64,000 nt of DNA from Chitinolyticbacter meiyuanensis (GCF_008033135.1 NZ_CP041335.1:1027513-1091512); one strand, 5' to 3'. Counted from the first letter of the stretch, positions 36,485-53,580 are shown. The notes: generated by a model not told the origin, from the letters alone. Made by a program: numbers and translations.

Positions 36485-36722
36485 AGAACTTTGGGCCTGT
36501 GTCCGTCGCAAGGCGGGCGCGGGATTGTCAAAGACCGTAGGCGCGTGAGGGATATATCCCGATCGCTTAATTAACGAGGGCGCAAGCACTCGCTGGCCCA
36601 CGCAGACGGTGCACCCAATCTAGGTTTTTCCCGGTGGCGCAAGCCGCCGGGCGCTCCTGAATGAAGGTCGCCGTTAGGGGGTGCAAGCAATTGCACCGTT
36701 CTCTCGCTAATGGAGGTAGACC
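36485..36722 (+). promoter_or_regulatory. rplJL leader (L10 autoregulatory region)
   Basis: 238-bp untranslated stretch between rplA and rplJ. It has stems CCCGGTGGC/GCCGCCGGG (around 36629-36650) and GGTGCAA/TTGCACC (around 36680-36698) near the rplJ ribosome site GGAGG. Family knowledge: the L10-L7/L12 complex binds the long rplJ leader to repress translation. The exact L10 kink-turn was not modelled. Confidence 0.65.
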
Positions 36723-37220
36723 TTGAGTCTTAATCTCGAAGACAAGAAGGCCGTCGTTGCTGAGATCTCGGCAGAAGTTGCCAAGGCTCAGACCATCGTC
36801 GTCGCCGAGTATCGGGGTATCGGGGTTGCCAACATGACTCAGCTGCGCAAAGACGCGCGCGAGTCCGGCGTGTACCTGCGCGTTCTGAAGAACACGCTGG
36901 CACGCCGTGCGGTCGAAGGCACGCCGTTTGCCGGTCTGGCTGACCATATGGTCGGCCCGCTGGTATATGGCCTGTCCGAAGACCCGGTTGCCGCAGCCAA
37001 GGTACTGAACAGCTTCAGCAAGAAGGACGACAAGATCGTCATCAAGGCTGGCTCTTATGAAGGCAAGGTTCTGGATGCCGCCGGAGTTGCCGAGCTGGCC
37101 TCGATCCCGAGCCGCGAAGAGCTGCTGTCCAAGCTGCTGTACGTCATGAAGGCACCGCTGTCGGGCTTTGCCCGTGGTCTCGCTGCCCTGGCGGAAAAGA
37201 AGCAAGCAGAAGCTGCTTAA
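36723..37220 (+). CDS. rplJ: 50S ribosomal protein L10, TTG start
   Basis: 165-aa base of the L7/L12 stalk. Opening [22 protein letters not shown], with the C-terminal helix that binds L7/L12 dimers. The start codon is TTG, supported by GGAGG nine bases upstream and by the family N-terminus; a rare start fits a translationally regulated gene. Confidence 0.95.
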   Translation: MSLNLEDKKAVVAEISAEVAKAQTIVVAEYRGIGVANMTQLRKDARESGVYLRVLKNTLARRAVEGTPFAGLADHMVGPLVYGLSEDPVAAAKVLNSFSKKDDKIVIKAGSYEGKVLDAAGVAELASIPSREELLSKLLYVMKAPLSGFARGLAALAEKKQAEAA

Positions 37221-37262
37221 CCCGATTTCATTACGAATTACCGATTTTCAGGAGTTTTACAA

Positions 37263-37640
37263 ATGGCTCTGTCCAAAGAAGATATCCTCGAAGCCGTTGC
37301 TGGCTTGACCGTCATGGAACTGAACGACCTGGTGAAGGCGTTCGAAGAGAAGTTCGGCGTTTCGGCTGCTGCTGTTGCTGTTGCTGCTGGCCCGGCTGCC
37401 GGTGGCGCCGCTGCTGCTGCAGAAGAGAAAACCGAATTCGACGTGATCCTGACCGGCGCTGGCGCCAACAAGGTTGGCGTGATCAAGGTCGTCCGCGAAG
37501 TGACCGGCCTGGGTCTGAAGGAAGCCAAGGATCTGGTCGACGGCGCTCCGAAGCCGGTCAAGGAAGGCGTGTCGAAGGCTGATGCCGAAGCCATCCAGAA
37601 GAAGCTGGTTGAAGCTGGCGCTACCGCTGACGTGAAGTAA
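37263..37640 (+). CDS. rplL: 50S ribosomal protein L7/L12
   Basis: 125-aa stalk protein that recruits translation GTPases. N-terminal dimerisation domain, Ala-rich hinge ([22 protein letters not shown]), C-terminal domain [28 protein letters not shown]. Follows rplJ by 42 bp. Confidence 0.98.
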   Translation: MALSKEDILEAVAGLTVMELNDLVKAFEEKFGVSAAAVAVAAGPAAGGAAAAAEEKTEFDVILTGAGANKVGVIKVVREVTGLGLKEAKDLVDGAPKPVKEGVSKADAEAIQKKLVEAGATADVK

Positions 37641-37660
37641 TTGCGTTAGCCAGATGTGCA

Positions 37661-37690
37661 GGCAGGCGGAGCAATCCGCCTGCCCTTTTG
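37661..37690 (+). terminator. Intrinsic terminator/attenuator between rplL and rpoB
   Basis: Perfect 10-bp stem GGCAGGCGGA/TCCGCCTGCC with a GCAA tetraloop, followed by CTTTTG. Partial termination here would keep RNA polymerase subunits below stalk-protein levels, as in E. coli. Confidence 0.85.
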
Positions 37691-37804
37691 CGTTTTGTCG
37701 TTCCGCACCGGGGCTGGCCCGGGTAGAAGGCAAATCACAGGGCGCGCGCGATGCGCACTTTGGATTTTGTCTTTTGCGCCTCACTCCATGGAGAGCTTGT
37801 GAGT

Positions 37805-41971
<4,167 letters not shown>

Positions 41972-42044
41972 TCTGTGTGAGGTGTGGGCAGGCGCCCTCG
42001 GGCGCCTCACACCTGACGACCACCCCTCACAGGAGAAAGATTGA

Positions 42045-45000
42045 ATGAAAGGCCTACTCGAACTCTTCAAGCAAGTCACCCAGGACGAGGAATTTGACGC
42101 GATCAAGATCGGGCTCGCATCGCCCGAGAAGATCCGTTCCTGGTCCTTCGGTGAAGTGAAGAAGCCGGAAACCATCAACTACCGTACGTTCAAGCCGGAA
42201 CGCGACGGCCTGTTCTGCGCCCGTATCTTCGGGCCGATCAAGGATTACGAGTGCCTGTGCGGCAAGTACAAGCGCCTGAAGCATCGCGGCGTGATCTGCG
42301 AGAAATGCGGCGTTGAAGTCACGCTGTCCAAGGTGCGTCGCGAGCGCATGGCCCACATCGAGCTGGCCAGCCCGGTTGCCCACATCTGGTTCCTGAAGAG
42401 CCTGCCGAGCCGTCTGGGCATGGTGCTGGACATTCCGCTGCGCGACATCGAACGGGTGCTGTACTTCGAAGCATTCATCGTGGTCGAGCCGGGCATGACC
42501 CCGCTGAACCGCGGCCAGCTGCTGACTGAAGACGACTACTTCAACAAGGTTGAAGAGTATGGCGACGAGTTCGTCGCCATGATGGGCGCCGAAGCGGTAC
42601 GCGAACTCCTGAAGGCGCTGGATGCCGATCGCGAGATCGCCACGCTGCGCCAGGAGCTCGAATCGACCGGTTCGGACACCAAGATCAAGAAGATCGCCAA
42701 GCGCCTGAAGGTGCTCGAGGCTTTCCAGAAGTCCGGCATCAAGCCCGAGTGGATGATCATGGACGTGCTGCCGGTACTGCCGCCGGAACTGCGCCCGCTG
42801 GTTCCGCTCGATGGCGGCCGCTTCGCCACGTCCGATCTGAATGACCTGTATCGCCGCGTCATCAACCGGAACAACCGTCTGAAGCGCCTGCTTGAACTGC
42901 GCGCGCCCGACATCATCGTGCGTAACGAAAAGCGCATGCTGCAGGAATCGGTCGATTCGCTGCTGGACAACGGTCGTCGCGGCAAGGCCATGACCGGCGC
43001 CAACAAGCGTCCGCTGAAGTCGCTGGCCGACATGATCAAGGGTAAGGGCGGTCGTTTCCGTCAGAACCTGTTGGGCAAGCGCGTCGACTATTCCGGCCGT
43101 TCCGTGATTACCGTGGGCCCATACCTGCGTCTGCATCAGTGCGGCCTGCCCAAGCTGATGGCGCTGGAACTGTTCAAGCCCTTCATCTTCCACAAGCTCG
43201 AAGTGCTCGGCCTCGCCACCACCATCAAGGCGGCGAAGAAGATGGTCGAATCGCAGGAAGCCGTGGTGTGGGACATCCTGGAAGACGTGATCCGCGAGCA
43301 TCCGGTGCTGCTGAACCGCGCGCCGACGCTGCACCGTCTGGGCATCCAGGCGTTCGAGCCCGTGTTGATCGAAGGCAAGGCCATCCAGCTGCACCCGCTG
43401 GTTTGCGCGGCGTTCAACGCCGACTTCGACGGTGACCAGATGGCCGTCCACGTGCCGCTGTCGCTGGAAGCGCAGATGGAAGCCCGCACGCTGATGCTGG
43501 CCTCGAACAACGTGCTGTCGCCCGCCAACGGCGAGCCGATCATCGTGCCGTCGCAGGATATCGTGCTGGGCCTCTACTACATGAGCCGTGAGGCCGTGAA
43601 CGGCAAGGGCGAGGGCATGAAGCTCGCTGACGTGCAGGAAGTGCATCGTGCCTACGCCAACAAGGCGGTCACGCTGCAGACCCGCGTCTCGGTACGCCTG
43701 AAGGACTGGTACAAGGACGACAACGGCGACTGGCAATACAAGCTGGTTCGCCGCGATACCACCGTTGGTCGCGCCATCCTGTCGGAAATCCTGCCGAAGG
43801 GCCTCGACTTCAGCCACATCGACAAGTCGTTGAAGAAGAAGGAAATCGGCAAGCTGATCAACGCCTCGTTCCGTCGCTGCGGCCTGAAGGACACCGTGGT
43901 GTTCGCCGACCAGCTGATGTACACCGGCTTCAGCTACTCGACCCGCGGCGGTATCTCGATCTGCGTCGACGACATGCTGGTACCGAAGGAAAAGGTCGAG
44001 TTGCTGGCTGCCGCCAACGCGGAAGTGAAGGAAATCGAGCAGCAGTACACCGCCGGTCTCGTGACCCAAGGCGAGCGCTACAACAAGGTGGTCGATATCT
44101 GGGGCCGTGCCGGTGACCAGATCGCCAAGGCCATGATGGCGCATCTGGGCAAGGAAAAGGTCGTCAACGCCGAAGGCAAGGAAGTCGACCAGGAATCGTT
44201 CAACTCGATCTATATGATGGCCGACTCGGGCGCGCGGGGCTCCGCAGCCCAGATCCGTCAGCTGGCCGGGATGCGGGGCCTGATGGCCAAACCGGATGGC
44301 TCGATCATCGAGACGCCGATTACCACCAACTTCCGCGAAGGCTTGACCGTTCTGCAGTACTTCAACTCGACGCACGGTGCCCGTAAGGGTCTGGCCGATA
44401 CCGCGTTGAAGACCGCGAACTCCGGTTACCTGACGCGTCGTCTGGTCGACGTGACGCAGGATCTGGTGGTGATCGAGGACGATTGCGGTACCAAGTACGG
44501 CGTGACCATGAAGGCCGTCGTGCAAGGCGGTGACGTGATCGAAGCGCTGCGCGACCGTATCCTTGGCCGCGTGACTGCTGTCGACCTGATCGATCCGGCC
44601 TCGCAAGAGACCGTGATCGAAGCCGGCTCGCTGCTGACCGAAGAACTGGTCGACCAGATCGACGCCGTCGGTATCGACGAGGTCAAGGTCCGCACCCCGC
44701 TGACCTGCGAAACCCGCTACGGCCTGTGCGCCAAGTGCTACGGCCGTGATCTTGGTCGCGGCCATCTGGTGAACTCGGGCGAAGCGGTCGGCGTGATCGC
44801 TGCGCAGTCGATCGGTGAGCCGGGTACCCAGCTGACCATGCGGACCTTCCACATCGGTGGTGCCGCATCGCGGGCTGCTGCAGCGAGCCAGGTCGAAGCC
44901 AAGTCCAACGGCAAGGTGGCCTACAGCGACAAGATGCGCTACGTCACCAATGCCAAGGGCGAGCCGGTGGTCATCGCGCGTTCGGCCGAAGTGCTGGTGC

Positions 45001-46232
45001 TGGACGAGCAGGGTCGCGAGCGCGAGCGCCACAAGGTGCCGTATGGTGCCACGCTGCTGGTGAAGGATGGCGATGCGATCAAGGCCGGTACCGTGCTCGG
45101 GACCTGGGATCCGCACGCCCGCCCGATCATTACCGAGTACGCCGGTCAGGTGAAGTTCGAGAACGTCGAGGAAGGTTTCACCGTCGTCAAGCAGGTGGAC
45201 GACGTGACCGGTCTGTCGACCCTGGTCGTGATCAACGTGAAGACCAAGGCCGGCGCCAAGGGTGTCCGTCCGCTGGTCAAGTTGCTCGACGAGAAGGGCG
45301 CTGAAGTCAAGCTTGCCGGTACTGAAACGCCGGTCACCATCGGCTTCCAACCGGGCGCGATTATTACCGTGAAGGATGGCCAGCAGGTCAACCCGGGTGA
45401 GGTGCTGGCGCGGATTCCGCAGGAATCGGCCAAGACCCGCGACATTACTGGCGGTTTGCCGCGCGTGGCCGAGCTGTTCGAAGCCCGTTCGCCGAAGGAT
45501 GCCGGCATGCTGGCCGACATCACCGGTACCATCAGCTTCGGCAAGGAAACCAAGGGCAAGCAGCGCTTGGTGATTACCGATCCGGATGGCACGCCGCACG
45601 AATACCTGATCCCGAAGGAAAAGCACGTAATGGTGCACGAGGGGCAGGTGGTGAACCGCGGTGAAATGATCGTCGATGGCGCAATCGATCCGCACGACAT
45701 CCTGCGTCTGCAGGGTATCGAGGAGCTGGCGCGCTACGTGGTCCAGGAAGTGCAGGAGGTTTATCGTCTGCAGGGCGTGAAGATCAACGACAAGCACATC
45801 GAGGTGATCGTTCGCCAGATGCTGCGTCGCGTGGTCATCACCGATGCGGGTGGTTCCGACTTCATCCAGGGCGAGCAGGTCGAGCGTGCCGAGGTGATGA
45901 TCGCCAACGACAAGCTGGCTGCCGATGGCAAGGAACTGGCCAAGTTCGACAACGTGCTGTTGGGTATTACCAAGGCCTCGCTGTCGACTGACTCGTTCAT
46001 CTCGGCCGCGTCGTTCCAAGAAACCACGCGCGTGCTGACCGAGGCTGCCATCATGGGCAAGGTCGACGATCTGCGCGGTCTGAAGGAAAACGTGATCGTC
46101 GGTCGTCTGATCCCTGCCGGTACGGGTCTCGCTTACCATCGCAGCCGCAAGCAGGCCGCGCCGACGCTGGAGTTCGCGACCGAATCGGTCAGCGACGAGG
46201 CGGCGGTCGCCAGCAGCGAGGAAGCACTCTGA
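42045..46232 (+). CDS. rpoC: RNA polymerase beta' subunit
   Basis: 1395 aa. N-terminal zinc site [20 protein letters not shown], catalytic [16 protein letters not shown], second zinc region with [16 protein letters not shown], bridge and trigger elements ([12 protein letters not shown] context). Separated from rpoB by 73 bp with an AGGAGAAAG ribosome site. The very long reverse-strand frame over it is a by-product of codon bias. Confidence 0.98.
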   Translation: MKGLLELFKQVTQDEEFDAIKIGLASPEKIRSWSFGEVKKPETINYRTFKPERDGLFCARIFGPIKDYECLCGKYKRLKHRGVICEKCGVEVTLSKVRRERMAHIELASPVAHIWFLKSLPSRLGMVLDIPLRDIERVLYFEAFIVVEPGMTPLNRGQLLTEDDYFNKVEEYGDEFVAMMGAEAVRELLKALDADREIATLRQELESTGSDTKIKKIAKRLKVLEAFQKSGIKPEWMIMDVLPVLPPELRPLVPLDGGRFATSDLNDLYRRVINRNNRLKRLLELRAPDIIVRNEKRMLQESVDSLLDNGRRGKAMTGANKRPLKSLADMIKGKGGRFRQNLLGKRVDYSGRSVITVGPYLRLHQCGLPKLMALELFKPFIFHKLEVLGLATTIKAAKKMVESQEAVVWDILEDVIREHPVLLNRAPTLHRLGIQAFEPVLIEGKAIQLHPLVCAAFNADFDGDQMAVHVPLSLEAQMEARTLMLASNNVLSPANGEPIIVPSQDIVLGLYYMSREAVNGKGEGMKLADVQEVHRAYANKAVTLQTRVSVRLKDWYKDDNGDWQYKLVRRDTTVGRAILSEILPKGLDFSHIDKSLKKKEIGKLINASFRRCGLKDTVVFADQLMYTGFSYSTRGGISICVDDMLVPKEKVELLAAANAEVKEIEQQYTAGLVTQGERYNKVVDIWGRAGDQIAKAMMAHLGKEKVVNAEGKEVDQESFNSIYMMADSGARGSAAQIRQLAGMRGLMAKPDGSIIETPITTNFREGLTVLQYFNSTHGARKGLADTALKTANSGYLTRRLVDVTQDLVVIEDDCGTKYGVTMKAVVQGGDVIEALRDRILGRVTAVDLIDPASQETVIEAGSLLTEELVDQIDAVGIDEVKVRTPLTCETRYGLCAKCYGRDLGRGHLVNSGEAVGVIAAQSIGEPGTQLTMRTFHIGGAASRAAAASQVEAKSNGKVAYSDKMRYVTNAKGEPVVIARSAEVLVLDEQGRERERHKVPYGATLLVKDGDAIKAGTVLGTWDPHARPIITEYAGQVKFENVEEGFTVVKQVDDVTGLSTLVVINVKTKAGAKGVRPLVKLLDEKGAEVKLAGTETPVTIGFQPGAIITVKDGQQVNPGEVLARIPQESAKTRDITGGLPRVAELFEARSPKDAGMLADITGTISFGKETKGKQRLVITDPDGTPHEYLIPKEKHVMVHEGQVVNRGEMIVDGAIDPHDILRLQGIEELARYVVQEVQEVYRLQGVKINDKHIEVIVRQMLRRVVITDAGGSDFIQGEQVERAEVMIANDKLAADGKELAKFDNVLLGITKASLSTDSFISAASFQETTRVLTEAAIMGKVDDLRGLKENVIVGRLIPAGTGLAYHRSRKQAAPTLEFATESVSDEAAVASSEEAL

Positions 46233-46243
46233 TCAGACGTCAC

Positions 46244-46273
46244 TTGACGTCAAGGGCTTGATTTTTCTAAAAT
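46244..46273 (+). promoter_or_regulatory. Promoter of the str operon
   Basis: TTGACG, 18-bp spacer, TAAAAT, starting 12 bp after the rpoC stop. The start site would be near 46280, giving a leader of about 115 nt for rpsL. Confidence 0.75.
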
Positions 46274-46289
46274 CCCAAGTCTTTTCTAA

Positions 46290-46326
46290 GGCGGCACCTG
46301 GATTTCCAGGTGTCGCCGGCTTTATT
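46290..46326 (+). terminator. Leader hairpin with T-rich tail before rpsL
   Basis: Twelve-bp stem (one G-U) GGCGGCACCTGG/CCAGGTGTCGCC, loop ATTT, followed by GGCTTTATTTG. It lies downstream of the str promoter, so it could end rpoC transcripts and partly attenuate str transcripts. Confidence 0.65.
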
Positions 46327-46396
46327 TGGGCCGCCGACCGTAAGCGTCGGCCCGAAGGTCCCCGCAAGGGGTTGTTAACTGAGGAAGTACAAATCA

Positions 46397-46768
46397 ATGC
46401 CAACTATCAACCAGCTGGTCCGCAAGGGCCGCGAGAAGGAAGTGGCGAAGAGCAAGGTTCCCGCGCTCGAAGCCTGCCCTCAAAAGCGTGGCGTGTGCAC
46501 CCGTGTGTACACCACCACCCCGAAGAAGCCGAACTCCGCTCTGCGTAAAGTGTGCAAGGTTCGTCTCACCAACGGTTTCGAAGTCATTTCGTACATCGGC
46601 GGTGAAGGCCACAACCTGCAGGAACACAGCGTGGTGCTGATCCGCGGTGGTCGTGTGAAGGATTTGCCGGGTGTGCGTTACCACACCGTGCGCGGTTCGC
46701 TCGATACGGCCGGCGTCAAGGATCGTAAGCAGTCGCGTTCGAAGTACGGCGCCAAGCGTCCGAAGTAA
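46397..46768 (+). CDS. rpsL: 30S ribosomal protein S12
   Basis: 123-aa decoding-centre protein. [35 protein letters not shown] (streptomycin-site Lys of the wild-type form) and [14 protein letters not shown] are visible. First gene of the str operon. Confidence 0.98.
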   Translation: MPTINQLVRKGREKEVAKSKVPALEACPQKRGVCTRVYTTTPKKPNSALRKVCKVRLTNGFEVISYIGGEGHNLQEHSVVLIRGGRVKDLPGVRYHTVRGSLDTAGVKDRKQSRSKYGAKRPK

Positions 46769-46881
46769 TACTTCGAGCAAGCGGCGGACCATCCCGCAAG
46801 GGGGCCGTCGAGTAAGTGGCCGTCCGATTGGCCGGCCGTGGGGATAACCCCGACTGAATGTCACATTAAGGAAATAGAGTC
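46769..46881 (+). promoter_or_regulatory. rpsL-rpsG intergenic, possible S7 feedback site
   Basis: 113 bp with several GC-rich inverted repeats (e.g. GGCCGTCCGATTGGCCGGCC). In E. coli this spacer binds S7 to repress rpsG/fusA; the site here is inferred only from position. Confidence 0.4.
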
Positions 46882-47355
46882 ATGCCAAGACGTAGAGAAG
46901 TTCCGAAGCGCGAAGTGCTGCCGGATCCGAAGTTCGGTTCCACGGAACTGACCAAGTTCATGAACGTGGTGATGATCGACGGCAAGAAAGCCGTGGCTGA
47001 GCGCATTGTTTACGGCGCGCTCGCCCAGATCGAAAAGAAGGCTGCCGGCAAGACCGCGCTGGAAGTCTTCACCGCCGCCATCAGTAACGCAAAACCGGTC
47101 GTCGAGGTGAAGAGCCGTCGCGTCGGTGGTGCAAACTATCAAGTGCCGGTCGAAGTCCGTCCCAGCCGTCGTTTGGCATTGGCGATGCGCTGGTTGCGTG
47201 ACGCGGCCCGCAAGCGTGGCGAGAAGTCCATGGATCTGCGTCTGGCTGGCGAGCTGCTCGATGCAGCAGAAGGCCGTGGTGGCGCGATGAAGAAGCGCGA
47301 TGAAGTGCACCGCATGGCAGAAGCGAACAAGGCGTTTGCCCACTACCGCTTCTAA
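46882..47355 (+). CDS. rpsG: 30S ribosomal protein S7
   Basis: 157 aa. [20 protein letters not shown], then [29 protein letters not shown], and the C-terminal [20 protein letters not shown]. It nucleates the 30S head on 16S rRNA. Between rpsL and fusA. Confidence 0.98.
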   Translation: MPRRREVPKREVLPDPKFGSTELTKFMNVVMIDGKKAVAERIVYGALAQIEKKAAGKTALEVFTAAISNAKPVVEVKSRRVGGANYQVPVEVRPSRRLALAMRWLRDAARKRGEKSMDLRLAGELLDAAEGRGGAMKKRDEVHRMAEANKAFAHYRF

Positions 47356-47379
47356 TGCATAACGCTTAAGGATAAAACC

Positions 47380-49479
47380 GTGGCTCGTAAGACCCCCATT
47401 GAGCGGTACCGCAATATCGGTATTTCCGCTCACATCGACGCCGGCAAGACCACCACGACCGAGCGTATCCTGTTCTACACCGGCGTGAACCACAAGATTG
47501 GTGAGGTTCACGACGGCGCTGCCACCATGGACTGGATGGAGCAAGAGCAAGAGCGTGGCATTACCATCACTTCGGCTGCGACCACCACCTTCTGGAAAGG
47601 TATGGGTCTGCAGTTCCCGGAGCACCGCTTCAACATCATCGACACCCCGGGGCACGTTGACTTCACCATCGAGGTGGAGCGTTCGATGCGCGTTCTGGAT
47701 GGCGCCTGCATGGTGTACTGCGCGGTGGGTGGCGTTCAGCCGCAGTCGGAAACCGTGTGGCGTCAGGCCAACAAGTACCAGGTGCCGCGTCTGGCGTTCG
47801 TGAACAAGATGGACCGTCAAGGCGCCAACTTCTTCCGCGTCGTCGAGCAGATGAAGACCCGTCTGAAGGCCAACCCGGTGCCGGTGGTGATCCCCATTGG
47901 TGCCGAAGACACCTTCGTCGGCGTGGTCGACCTCCTGAAGATGCAGGCCATCTTCTGGGACGATGCCTCGCAAGGCATGAAGTTCGAGTACAAGGACATC
48001 CCGGCTGACCTGCAGGCAACTGCCCAGGAATGGCGCGAGAAGATGGTTGAATCGGCCGCCGAGGCGACCGAAGAGCTGATGAACAAATATCTGGAAGAAG
48101 GCGACCTCACCGAGGCCGAAATCGTCCAGGCACTGCGTCAGCGCACCATCGCCTGCGAAATCCAGCCGATGCTGTGCGGCACCGCGTTCAAGAACAAGGG
48201 CGTGCAGCGCATGCTCGACGCCGTGATCGAATTCCTGCCGTCGCCGGTCGATATCCCGCCGGTCAAGGGTACCGACGAGAAGGAGCAGCCGGTCACTCGC
48301 GAGGCTTCGGATTCGGCGCCGTTCTCGGCGCTGGCATTCAAGCTGATGAACGACCCGTACGTTGGCCAGCTGACCTTCTTCCGCGTCTACTCGGGCGTGG
48401 TGAAGTCGGGCGACTCGGTGCTGAATTCGGTCAAGGACAAGAAGGAACGGATCGGTCGTATCGTGCAGATGCACGCCAACGAACGTCAGGAAATCGATGA
48501 GGTTCTGGCAGGCGACATCGCTGCCGGTATCGGCCTGAAGGACGTCACCACCGGTGAAACCCTGTGCTCGCCGGATCACCCGGTCATTCTGGAGCGCATG
48601 GTGTTCCCGGAGCCGGTGATTCACGTCGCCGTCGAACCGAAGACCAAGGCTGACCAGGAAAAGATGGGCGTCGCCCTGAACCGCTTGGCCAAGGAAGATC
48701 CGTCGTTCCGCGTGCGTACCGATGAAGAGTCGGGCCAGACCATCATTTCCGGTATGGGCGAATTGCACTTGGAAATTCTGGTCGACCGCATGAAGCGCGA
48801 ATTCGGCGTGGAAGCCAACGTCGGCGCGCCGCAAGTGGCCTACCGCGAAACCGTCACCCAGACCGTGAAGGATGTGCAGGGCAAGCATGCCAAGCAGTCC
48901 GGCGGTAAGGGCCAGTTCGGTGATTGCACGATCACGCTCGAGCCGTCCGGCGAGGGCAAGGGCTACCAGTTCATCGACGAAATCAAGGGTGGCGTGATTC
49001 CACGCGAATTCATCCCGTCGGTGGACAAGGGTATCCAGAACACGCTGAAGTCCGGTGTGCTGGCTGGCTTCCCGGTGGTGGACGTGACCGTGCGCCTGAC
49101 CTTCGGTTCGTACCACGACGTCGACTCGTCGCAGATCGCCTTCGAACTGGCTGGCTCGATTGCCTTCAAGGAAGCAATGCGTCGCGCCGGTGCGGTGATT
49201 CTCGAGCCGATGATGGCCGTGGAAATCGAAACGCCGGAAGAGTATATGGGCGACATCATGGGTGATCTCTCGTCCCGTCGCGGCATCATCCAGGGTATGG
49301 ATGACAACCCGGCTGGCGGCAAGATGATCAAGGTGGAAGTGCCGCTGTCGGAAATGTTCGGCTACTCGACCACCCTGCGCTCCATGTCGCAAGGTCGTGC
49401 CACCTACTCGATGGAATTCAAGCACTACTCGGAAGCGCCGAAGCACGTCGCCGACGCCATCATCGCCAACAAGAAGTAA
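47380..49479 (+). CDS. fusA: Elongation factor G, GTG start
   Basis: 699-aa translocase GTPase. Begins [24 protein letters not shown] (G1), [13 protein letters not shown] (G3), NKMDR (G4); domains II-V to the C-terminal [17 protein letters not shown]. The start is GTG with AAGGAT upstream and matches the family N-terminus. Confidence 0.98.
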   Translation: MARKTPIERYRNIGISAHIDAGKTTTTERILFYTGVNHKIGEVHDGAATMDWMEQEQERGITITSAATTTFWKGMGLQFPEHRFNIIDTPGHVDFTIEVERSMRVLDGACMVYCAVGGVQPQSETVWRQANKYQVPRLAFVNKMDRQGANFFRVVEQMKTRLKANPVPVVIPIGAEDTFVGVVDLLKMQAIFWDDASQGMKFEYKDIPADLQATAQEWREKMVESAAEATEELMNKYLEEGDLTEAEIVQALRQRTIACEIQPMLCGTAFKNKGVQRMLDAVIEFLPSPVDIPPVKGTDEKEQPVTREASDSAPFSALAFKLMNDPYVGQLTFFRVYSGVVKSGDSVLNSVKDKKERIGRIVQMHANERQEIDEVLAGDIAAGIGLKDVTTGETLCSPDHPVILERMVFPEPVIHVAVEPKTKADQEKMGVALNRLAKEDPSFRVRTDEESGQTIISGMGELHLEILVDRMKREFGVEANVGAPQVAYRETVTQTVKDVQGKHAKQSGGKGQFGDCTITLEPSGEGKGYQFIDEIKGGVIPREFIPSVDKGIQNTLKSGVLAGFPVVDVTVRLTFGSYHDVDSSQIAFELAGSIAFKEAMRRAGAVILEPMMAVEIETPEEYMGDIMGDLSSRRGIIQGMDDNPAGGKMIKVEVPLSEMFGYSTTLRSMSQGRATYSMEFKHYSEAPKHVADAIIANKK

Positions 49480-49504
49480 CGGTTAACGAATAAGGAATAC
49501 AGCA

Positions 49505-50695
49505 ATGGCAAAAGAAAAGTTTGCGCGGACGAAGCCGCACGTGAACGTGGGCACCATCGGTCACGTTGACCATGGCAAGACCACTCTGACCGCAGCGATC
49601 ACCACCATCCTGTCGAAGAAGTTCGGCGGCGAAGCCAAGGGCTACGACCAGATCGACAGCGCGCCGGAAGAAAAGGCTCGCGGTATCACGATCAACACCG
49701 CCCACGTCGAATACGAAACCGAAAAGCGCCACTACGCGCACGTCGACTGCCCGGGTCACGCTGACTATGTGAAGAACATGATCACCGGTGCCGCCCAGAT
49801 GGACGGCGCGATCCTGGTCTGCTCGGCCGCTGATGGCCCGATGCCGCAAACCCGCGAACACATCCTGCTGTCGCGCCAGGTTGGCGTGCCGTTCATCATC
49901 GTCTTCCTGAACAAGGCTGACCTGGTGGACGACGCCGAACTGCTCGAGCTGGTCGAAATGGAAGTGCGCGAGCTGCTGTCCAAGTACGACTTCCCGGGTG
50001 ACGACACCCCGATCATCACCGGCTCGGCGCGTCTGGCCCTCGAAGGCGACCAATCGGAATACGGCGAACCCGCCATCTTCCGTCTGGCCGATGCCCTCGA
50101 CACCTACATCCCGGAGCCGGAGCGTGCCATCGACGGTACCTTCCTGATGCCGGTGGAAGACGTGTTCTCGATCTCGGGTCGCGGTACCGTGGTGACCGGT
50201 CGCGTTGAGCGTGGCATCATCAAGGTCGGCGAAGAAATCGAAATCGTCGGTATCAAGCCGACCACCAAGACCACCTGCACCGGCGTGGAAATGTTCCGCA
50301 AGCTGCTGGACCAAGGCCAGGCTGGCGACAACATCGGCGCGCTGCTGCGCGGCACCAAGCGTGAGGAAGTCGAGCGCGGCCAAGTGCTGGCCAAGCCGGG
50401 TTCGATCACCCCGCACACCAAGTTCGAAGGTTCGGTCTACGTGCTGAGCAAGGAAGAGGGCGGTCGTCACACCCCGTTCTTCAACGGCTATCGTCCGCAG
50501 TTCTACTTCCGTACCACCGACGTGACCGGTGCGGTCGAGCTGCCGGCAGGTACCGAAATGGTGATGCCGGGTGACAATGTGGAAGTGACCGTGTCGCTGA
50601 TCGCACCGATCGCCATGGAACAAGGTCTGCGCTTCGCCATCCGTGAAGGCGGTCGTACCGTCGGCGCCGGTGTCGTTGCCAAGATCATCGAATAA
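49505..50695 (+). CDS. tufA: Elongation factor Tu, second copy
   Basis: 396 aa, identical in protein to the copy at 32978-34168. The DNA seems to differ only in codon 3 (AAA for AAG) and in the last sense codon (GAA for GAG), with quite different flanks. That boundary pattern points to recent gene conversion confined to the coding sequence. Sits in the usual fusA-tuf-rpsJ position. Confidence 0.98.
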   Translation: MAKEKFARTKPHVNVGTIGHVDHGKTTLTAAITTILSKKFGGEAKGYDQIDSAPEEKARGITINTAHVEYETEKRHYAHVDCPGHADYVKNMITGAAQMDGAILVCSAADGPMPQTREHILLSRQVGVPFIIVFLNKADLVDDAELLELVEMEVRELLSKYDFPGDDTPIITGSARLALEGDQSEYGEPAIFRLADALDTYIPEPERAIDGTFLMPVEDVFSISGRGTVVTGRVERGIIKVGEEIEIVGIKPTTKTTCTGVEMFRKLLDQGQAGDNIGALLRGTKREEVERGQVLAKPGSITPHTKFEGSVYVLSKEEGGRHTPFFNGYRPQFYFRTTDVTGAVELPAGTEMVMPGDNVEVTVSLIAPIAMEQGLRFAIREGGRTVGAGVVAKIIE

Positions 50696-50707
50696 GGACT
50701 GGATGCA

Positions 50708-51019
50708 ATGCAAAGCCAGAAAATCCGTATCCGCCTGAAGGCGTTCGATTACGCACTGATCGACCGTTCGGCCCAGGAAATCGTCGAGACCGCCAAGCGC
50801 ACCGGCGCCGTGGTCAAGGGCCCGGTTCCGCTGCCGACCAAGATCGAGCGTTTCGACGTGCTGCGTTCGCCGCACGTGAACAAGACCTCGCGCGACCAGT
50901 TCGAGATCCGTACCCATCTGCGCCTGATGGACATTGTCGATCCTACCGACAAGACCGTTGACGCGCTGATGAAGCTGGATCTGCCGGCTGGCGTCGACGT
51001 CGAGATCAAGTTGCAGTAA
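50708..51019 (+). CDS. rpsJ: 30S ribosomal protein S10 (NusE)
   Basis: 103 aa. [41 protein letters not shown] 30S head protein that also works with NusB in antitermination. Here it ends the str operon and is separated from rplC by a terminator-promoter block, unlike the E. coli order where it leads the S10 operon. Confidence 0.98.
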   Translation: MQSQKIRIRLKAFDYALIDRSAQEIVETAKRTGAVVKGPVPLPTKIERFDVLRSPHVNKTSRDQFEIRTHLRLMDIVDPTDKTVDALMKLDLPAGVDVEIKLQ

Positions 51020-51024
51020 TTCGA

Positions 51025-51055
51025 ATGTCGCAAGCACGCTAAGTGCTTGCGACAT
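51025..51055 (+). repeat. Stem-loop after rpsJ
   Basis: Thirteen-bp perfect stem ATGTCGCAAGCAC/GTGCTTGCGACAT with a five-base loop. There is no T-run on the plus strand. It overlaps the -35 of the next promoter and may protect the rpsJ mRNA end. Confidence 0.65.
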
Positions 51056-51076
51056 AAGAAAAAGCTGTGCTAGTAT
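51047..51076 (+). promoter_or_regulatory. Promoter of the rplC-led S10 operon
   Basis: TTGCGA, 18-bp spacer, TAGTAT preceded by TG (extended -10). The start site falls near 51083, inside the left arm of the following terminator hairpin. Confidence 0.7.
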
Positions 51077-51078
51077 CG

Positions 51079-51117
51079 CGGGCTTGCCGTCTTTGGGCGG
51101 TAAGCCCGTTTATTTTT
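51079..51117 (+). terminator. Intrinsic terminator upstream of rplC
   Basis: Eleven-bp stem (one G-U) CGGGCTTGCCG/CGGTAAGCCCG, eight-base loop, followed by TTTATTTTT. It would stop transcripts from tuf-rpsJ. Transcripts from the overlapping promoter would lack the start of the left arm and could escape. Confidence 0.82.
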
Positions 51118-51167
51118 AACTGGTTATTAGCCGATCAATCGCAATCGGCCCTGTAAAGGAAATAACT

Positions 51168-51812
51168 ATGAGCTTAGGTCTTGTCGGTCGCAAAGTCGGC
51201 ATGACCCGCGTCTTTGCCGAGGATGGTGCATCCATTCCGGTAACGGTGCTGGACATGTCGGCCAATCGCGTCACGCAAATCAAGTCCGCAGAAACCGACG
51301 GCTATGCAGCTGTTCAGGTGACTTTCGGTGCCAAGAAGGCCAACCGCGTCAACAAAGCGGAAGCCGGTCATTTTGCCAAGGCAGGCGTTGAAGCCGGCCT
51401 CGGACTCGTCGAGTTCCGGGTTGCCGCTGAAAAGCTGGCTGATCTGAAGGCAGGTGATGCGCTTTCCGTTGAGCTGTTCGCTGCTGGTCAGCTGGTCGAC
51501 GTCACCGGAACCTCGCAGGGTAAGGGTTTCTCGGGCGTTATCAAGCGTCACAACTTCAGTTCCAACCGTGCCACCCACGGTAACTCGCGTTCGCACAACA
51601 CGCCGGGTTCCATTGGTCAGGCGCAGGATCCGGGTCGTATCTTCCCGGGTAAGCGCATGGCTGGTCAGTACGGCAATGTGAAGTCCACCGTGCAGAACCT
51701 CGAAGTGGTTCGCATCGATGTCGAGCGCCAGTTGCTGCTCGTCAAGGGTGCGGTTCCGGGTTCCAAGGGCAACGACGTTGTCGTGCGCCCCAGTGTCAAG
51801 GCAGGTGCGTAA
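51168..51812 (+). CDS. rplC: 50S ribosomal protein L3
   Basis: 214 aa. [61 protein letters not shown]. An early 50S assembly protein near the peptidyl-transferase centre. First gene after the promoter block; its last base is the first base of rplD. Confidence 0.98.
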   Translation: MSLGLVGRKVGMTRVFAEDGASIPVTVLDMSANRVTQIKSAETDGYAAVQVTFGAKKANRVNKAEAGHFAKAGVEAGLGLVEFRVAAEKLADLKAGDALSVELFAAGQLVDVTGTSQGKGFSGVIKRHNFSSNRATHGNSRSHNTPGSIGQAQDPGRIFPGKRMAGQYGNVKSTVQNLEVVRIDVERQLLLVKGAVPGSKGNDVVVRPSVKAGA

Positions 51813-52432
51813 TGGAACTGAAAGTCATCAATGCATCGGGCGAGGCGCAAGCCGCCGTCGCCGGTTCCGATGCCCTGTTCGCGCGTGAGTTCAACGAAGC
51901 GCTGGTGCACCAGGTCGTAACGGCCTACTTCGCCAACGCGCGCAGTGGCAATCGTGCTCAGAAGGATCGTTCCGAAGTCAAGCACACCACCAAGAAGCCG
52001 TGGCGTCAGAAGGGTACGGGTCGCGCTCGTGCCGGTATGAGCTCGTCGCCGCTGTGGCGTGGTGGTGGTAAGACCTTCCCGAATAGCCCGGACGAGAACT
52101 TCAGCCAGAAGGTCAACCGCAAGATGTTCCGTGCTGGCATTGCGACCATCCTGTCGCAGCTAGTGCGCGAAGACCGTCTGGTGGTGGTCGATTCGTTCGC
52201 GCTCGAAGCGCCGAAGACCAAGGCTTTCGTGCAAAAGCTCGAAGCGCTCAAGCTGGATTCGGCCCTGATCGTGACCAAGGAGCTGGACGAGAACCTGTAT
52301 CTCGCTTCCCGCAACCTGCCGAACGTGCTCGTACTCGAGCCGTCCCAAGTCGATCCGGTTAGCCTCGTCCGCTTCAACAAGCTGGTCCTGACCCGCGATG
52401 CGCTCCAGGCTCTCGAGGAGATCTACGCATGA
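51812..52432 (+). CDS. rplD: 50S ribosomal protein L4
   Basis: 206 aa. [25 protein letters not shown] is the exit-tunnel loop. L4 also represses the S10 operon in E. coli. Overlaps rplC by one base and rplW by four. Confidence 0.98.
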   Translation: MELKVINASGEAQAAVAGSDALFAREFNEALVHQVVTAYFANARSGNRAQKDRSEVKHTTKKPWRQKGTGRARAGMSSSPLWRGGGKTFPNSPDENFSQKVNRKMFRAGIATILSQLVREDRLVVVDSFALEAPKTKAFVQKLEALKLDSALIVTKELDENLYLASRNLPNVLVLEPSQVDPVSLVRFNKLVLTRDALQALEEIYA

Positions 52433-52734
52433 CGCAATTTACCGAAAACCGTCTGCTGCAGGTTCTGCGTGCACCCATCGTCTCGGAAAAGAGCACGTTG
52501 GTTGCCGACAAGAACGAGCAGATCGTATTCCGCGTCTCCACCGATGCGACCAAGAGCGAGATCAAGGCAGCGGTCGAACTGCTGTTCAAGGTCAAGGTCC
52601 AGGGCGTGACCGTGGTGAACGTCAAGGGCAAGTCCAAGCGTTTTGGCCGCTTCAACGGCACCCGCAAGGACTGGAAGAAGGCTTATGTCAGCCTGGTTCC
52701 GGGTCAAGAAATTGACCTTGCAGCCGCGCAATAA
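52429..52734 (+). CDS. rplW: 50S ribosomal protein L23
   Basis: 101 aa. [36 protein letters not shown]. Tunnel-exit protein that docks trigger factor and SRP. ATGA overlap with rplD. Confidence 0.98.
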   Translation: MTQFTENRLLQVLRAPIVSEKSTLVADKNEQIVFRVSTDATKSEIKAAVELLFKVKVQGVTVVNVKGKSKRFGRFNGTRKDWKKAYVSLVPGQEIDLAAAQ

Positions 52735-52746
52735 GGAGACTTGAAC

Positions 52747-53580
<834 letters not shown>

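Noticed and set aside
42054..46139. 1361-codon open frame on the minus strand opposite rpoC, and similar long frames opposite rpoB, fusA and tuf
   Set aside because: They mirror strongly biased codon use in highly expressed genes. Their products are His/Leu/Asp-rich without domains, and the plus strand holds unmistakable genes.
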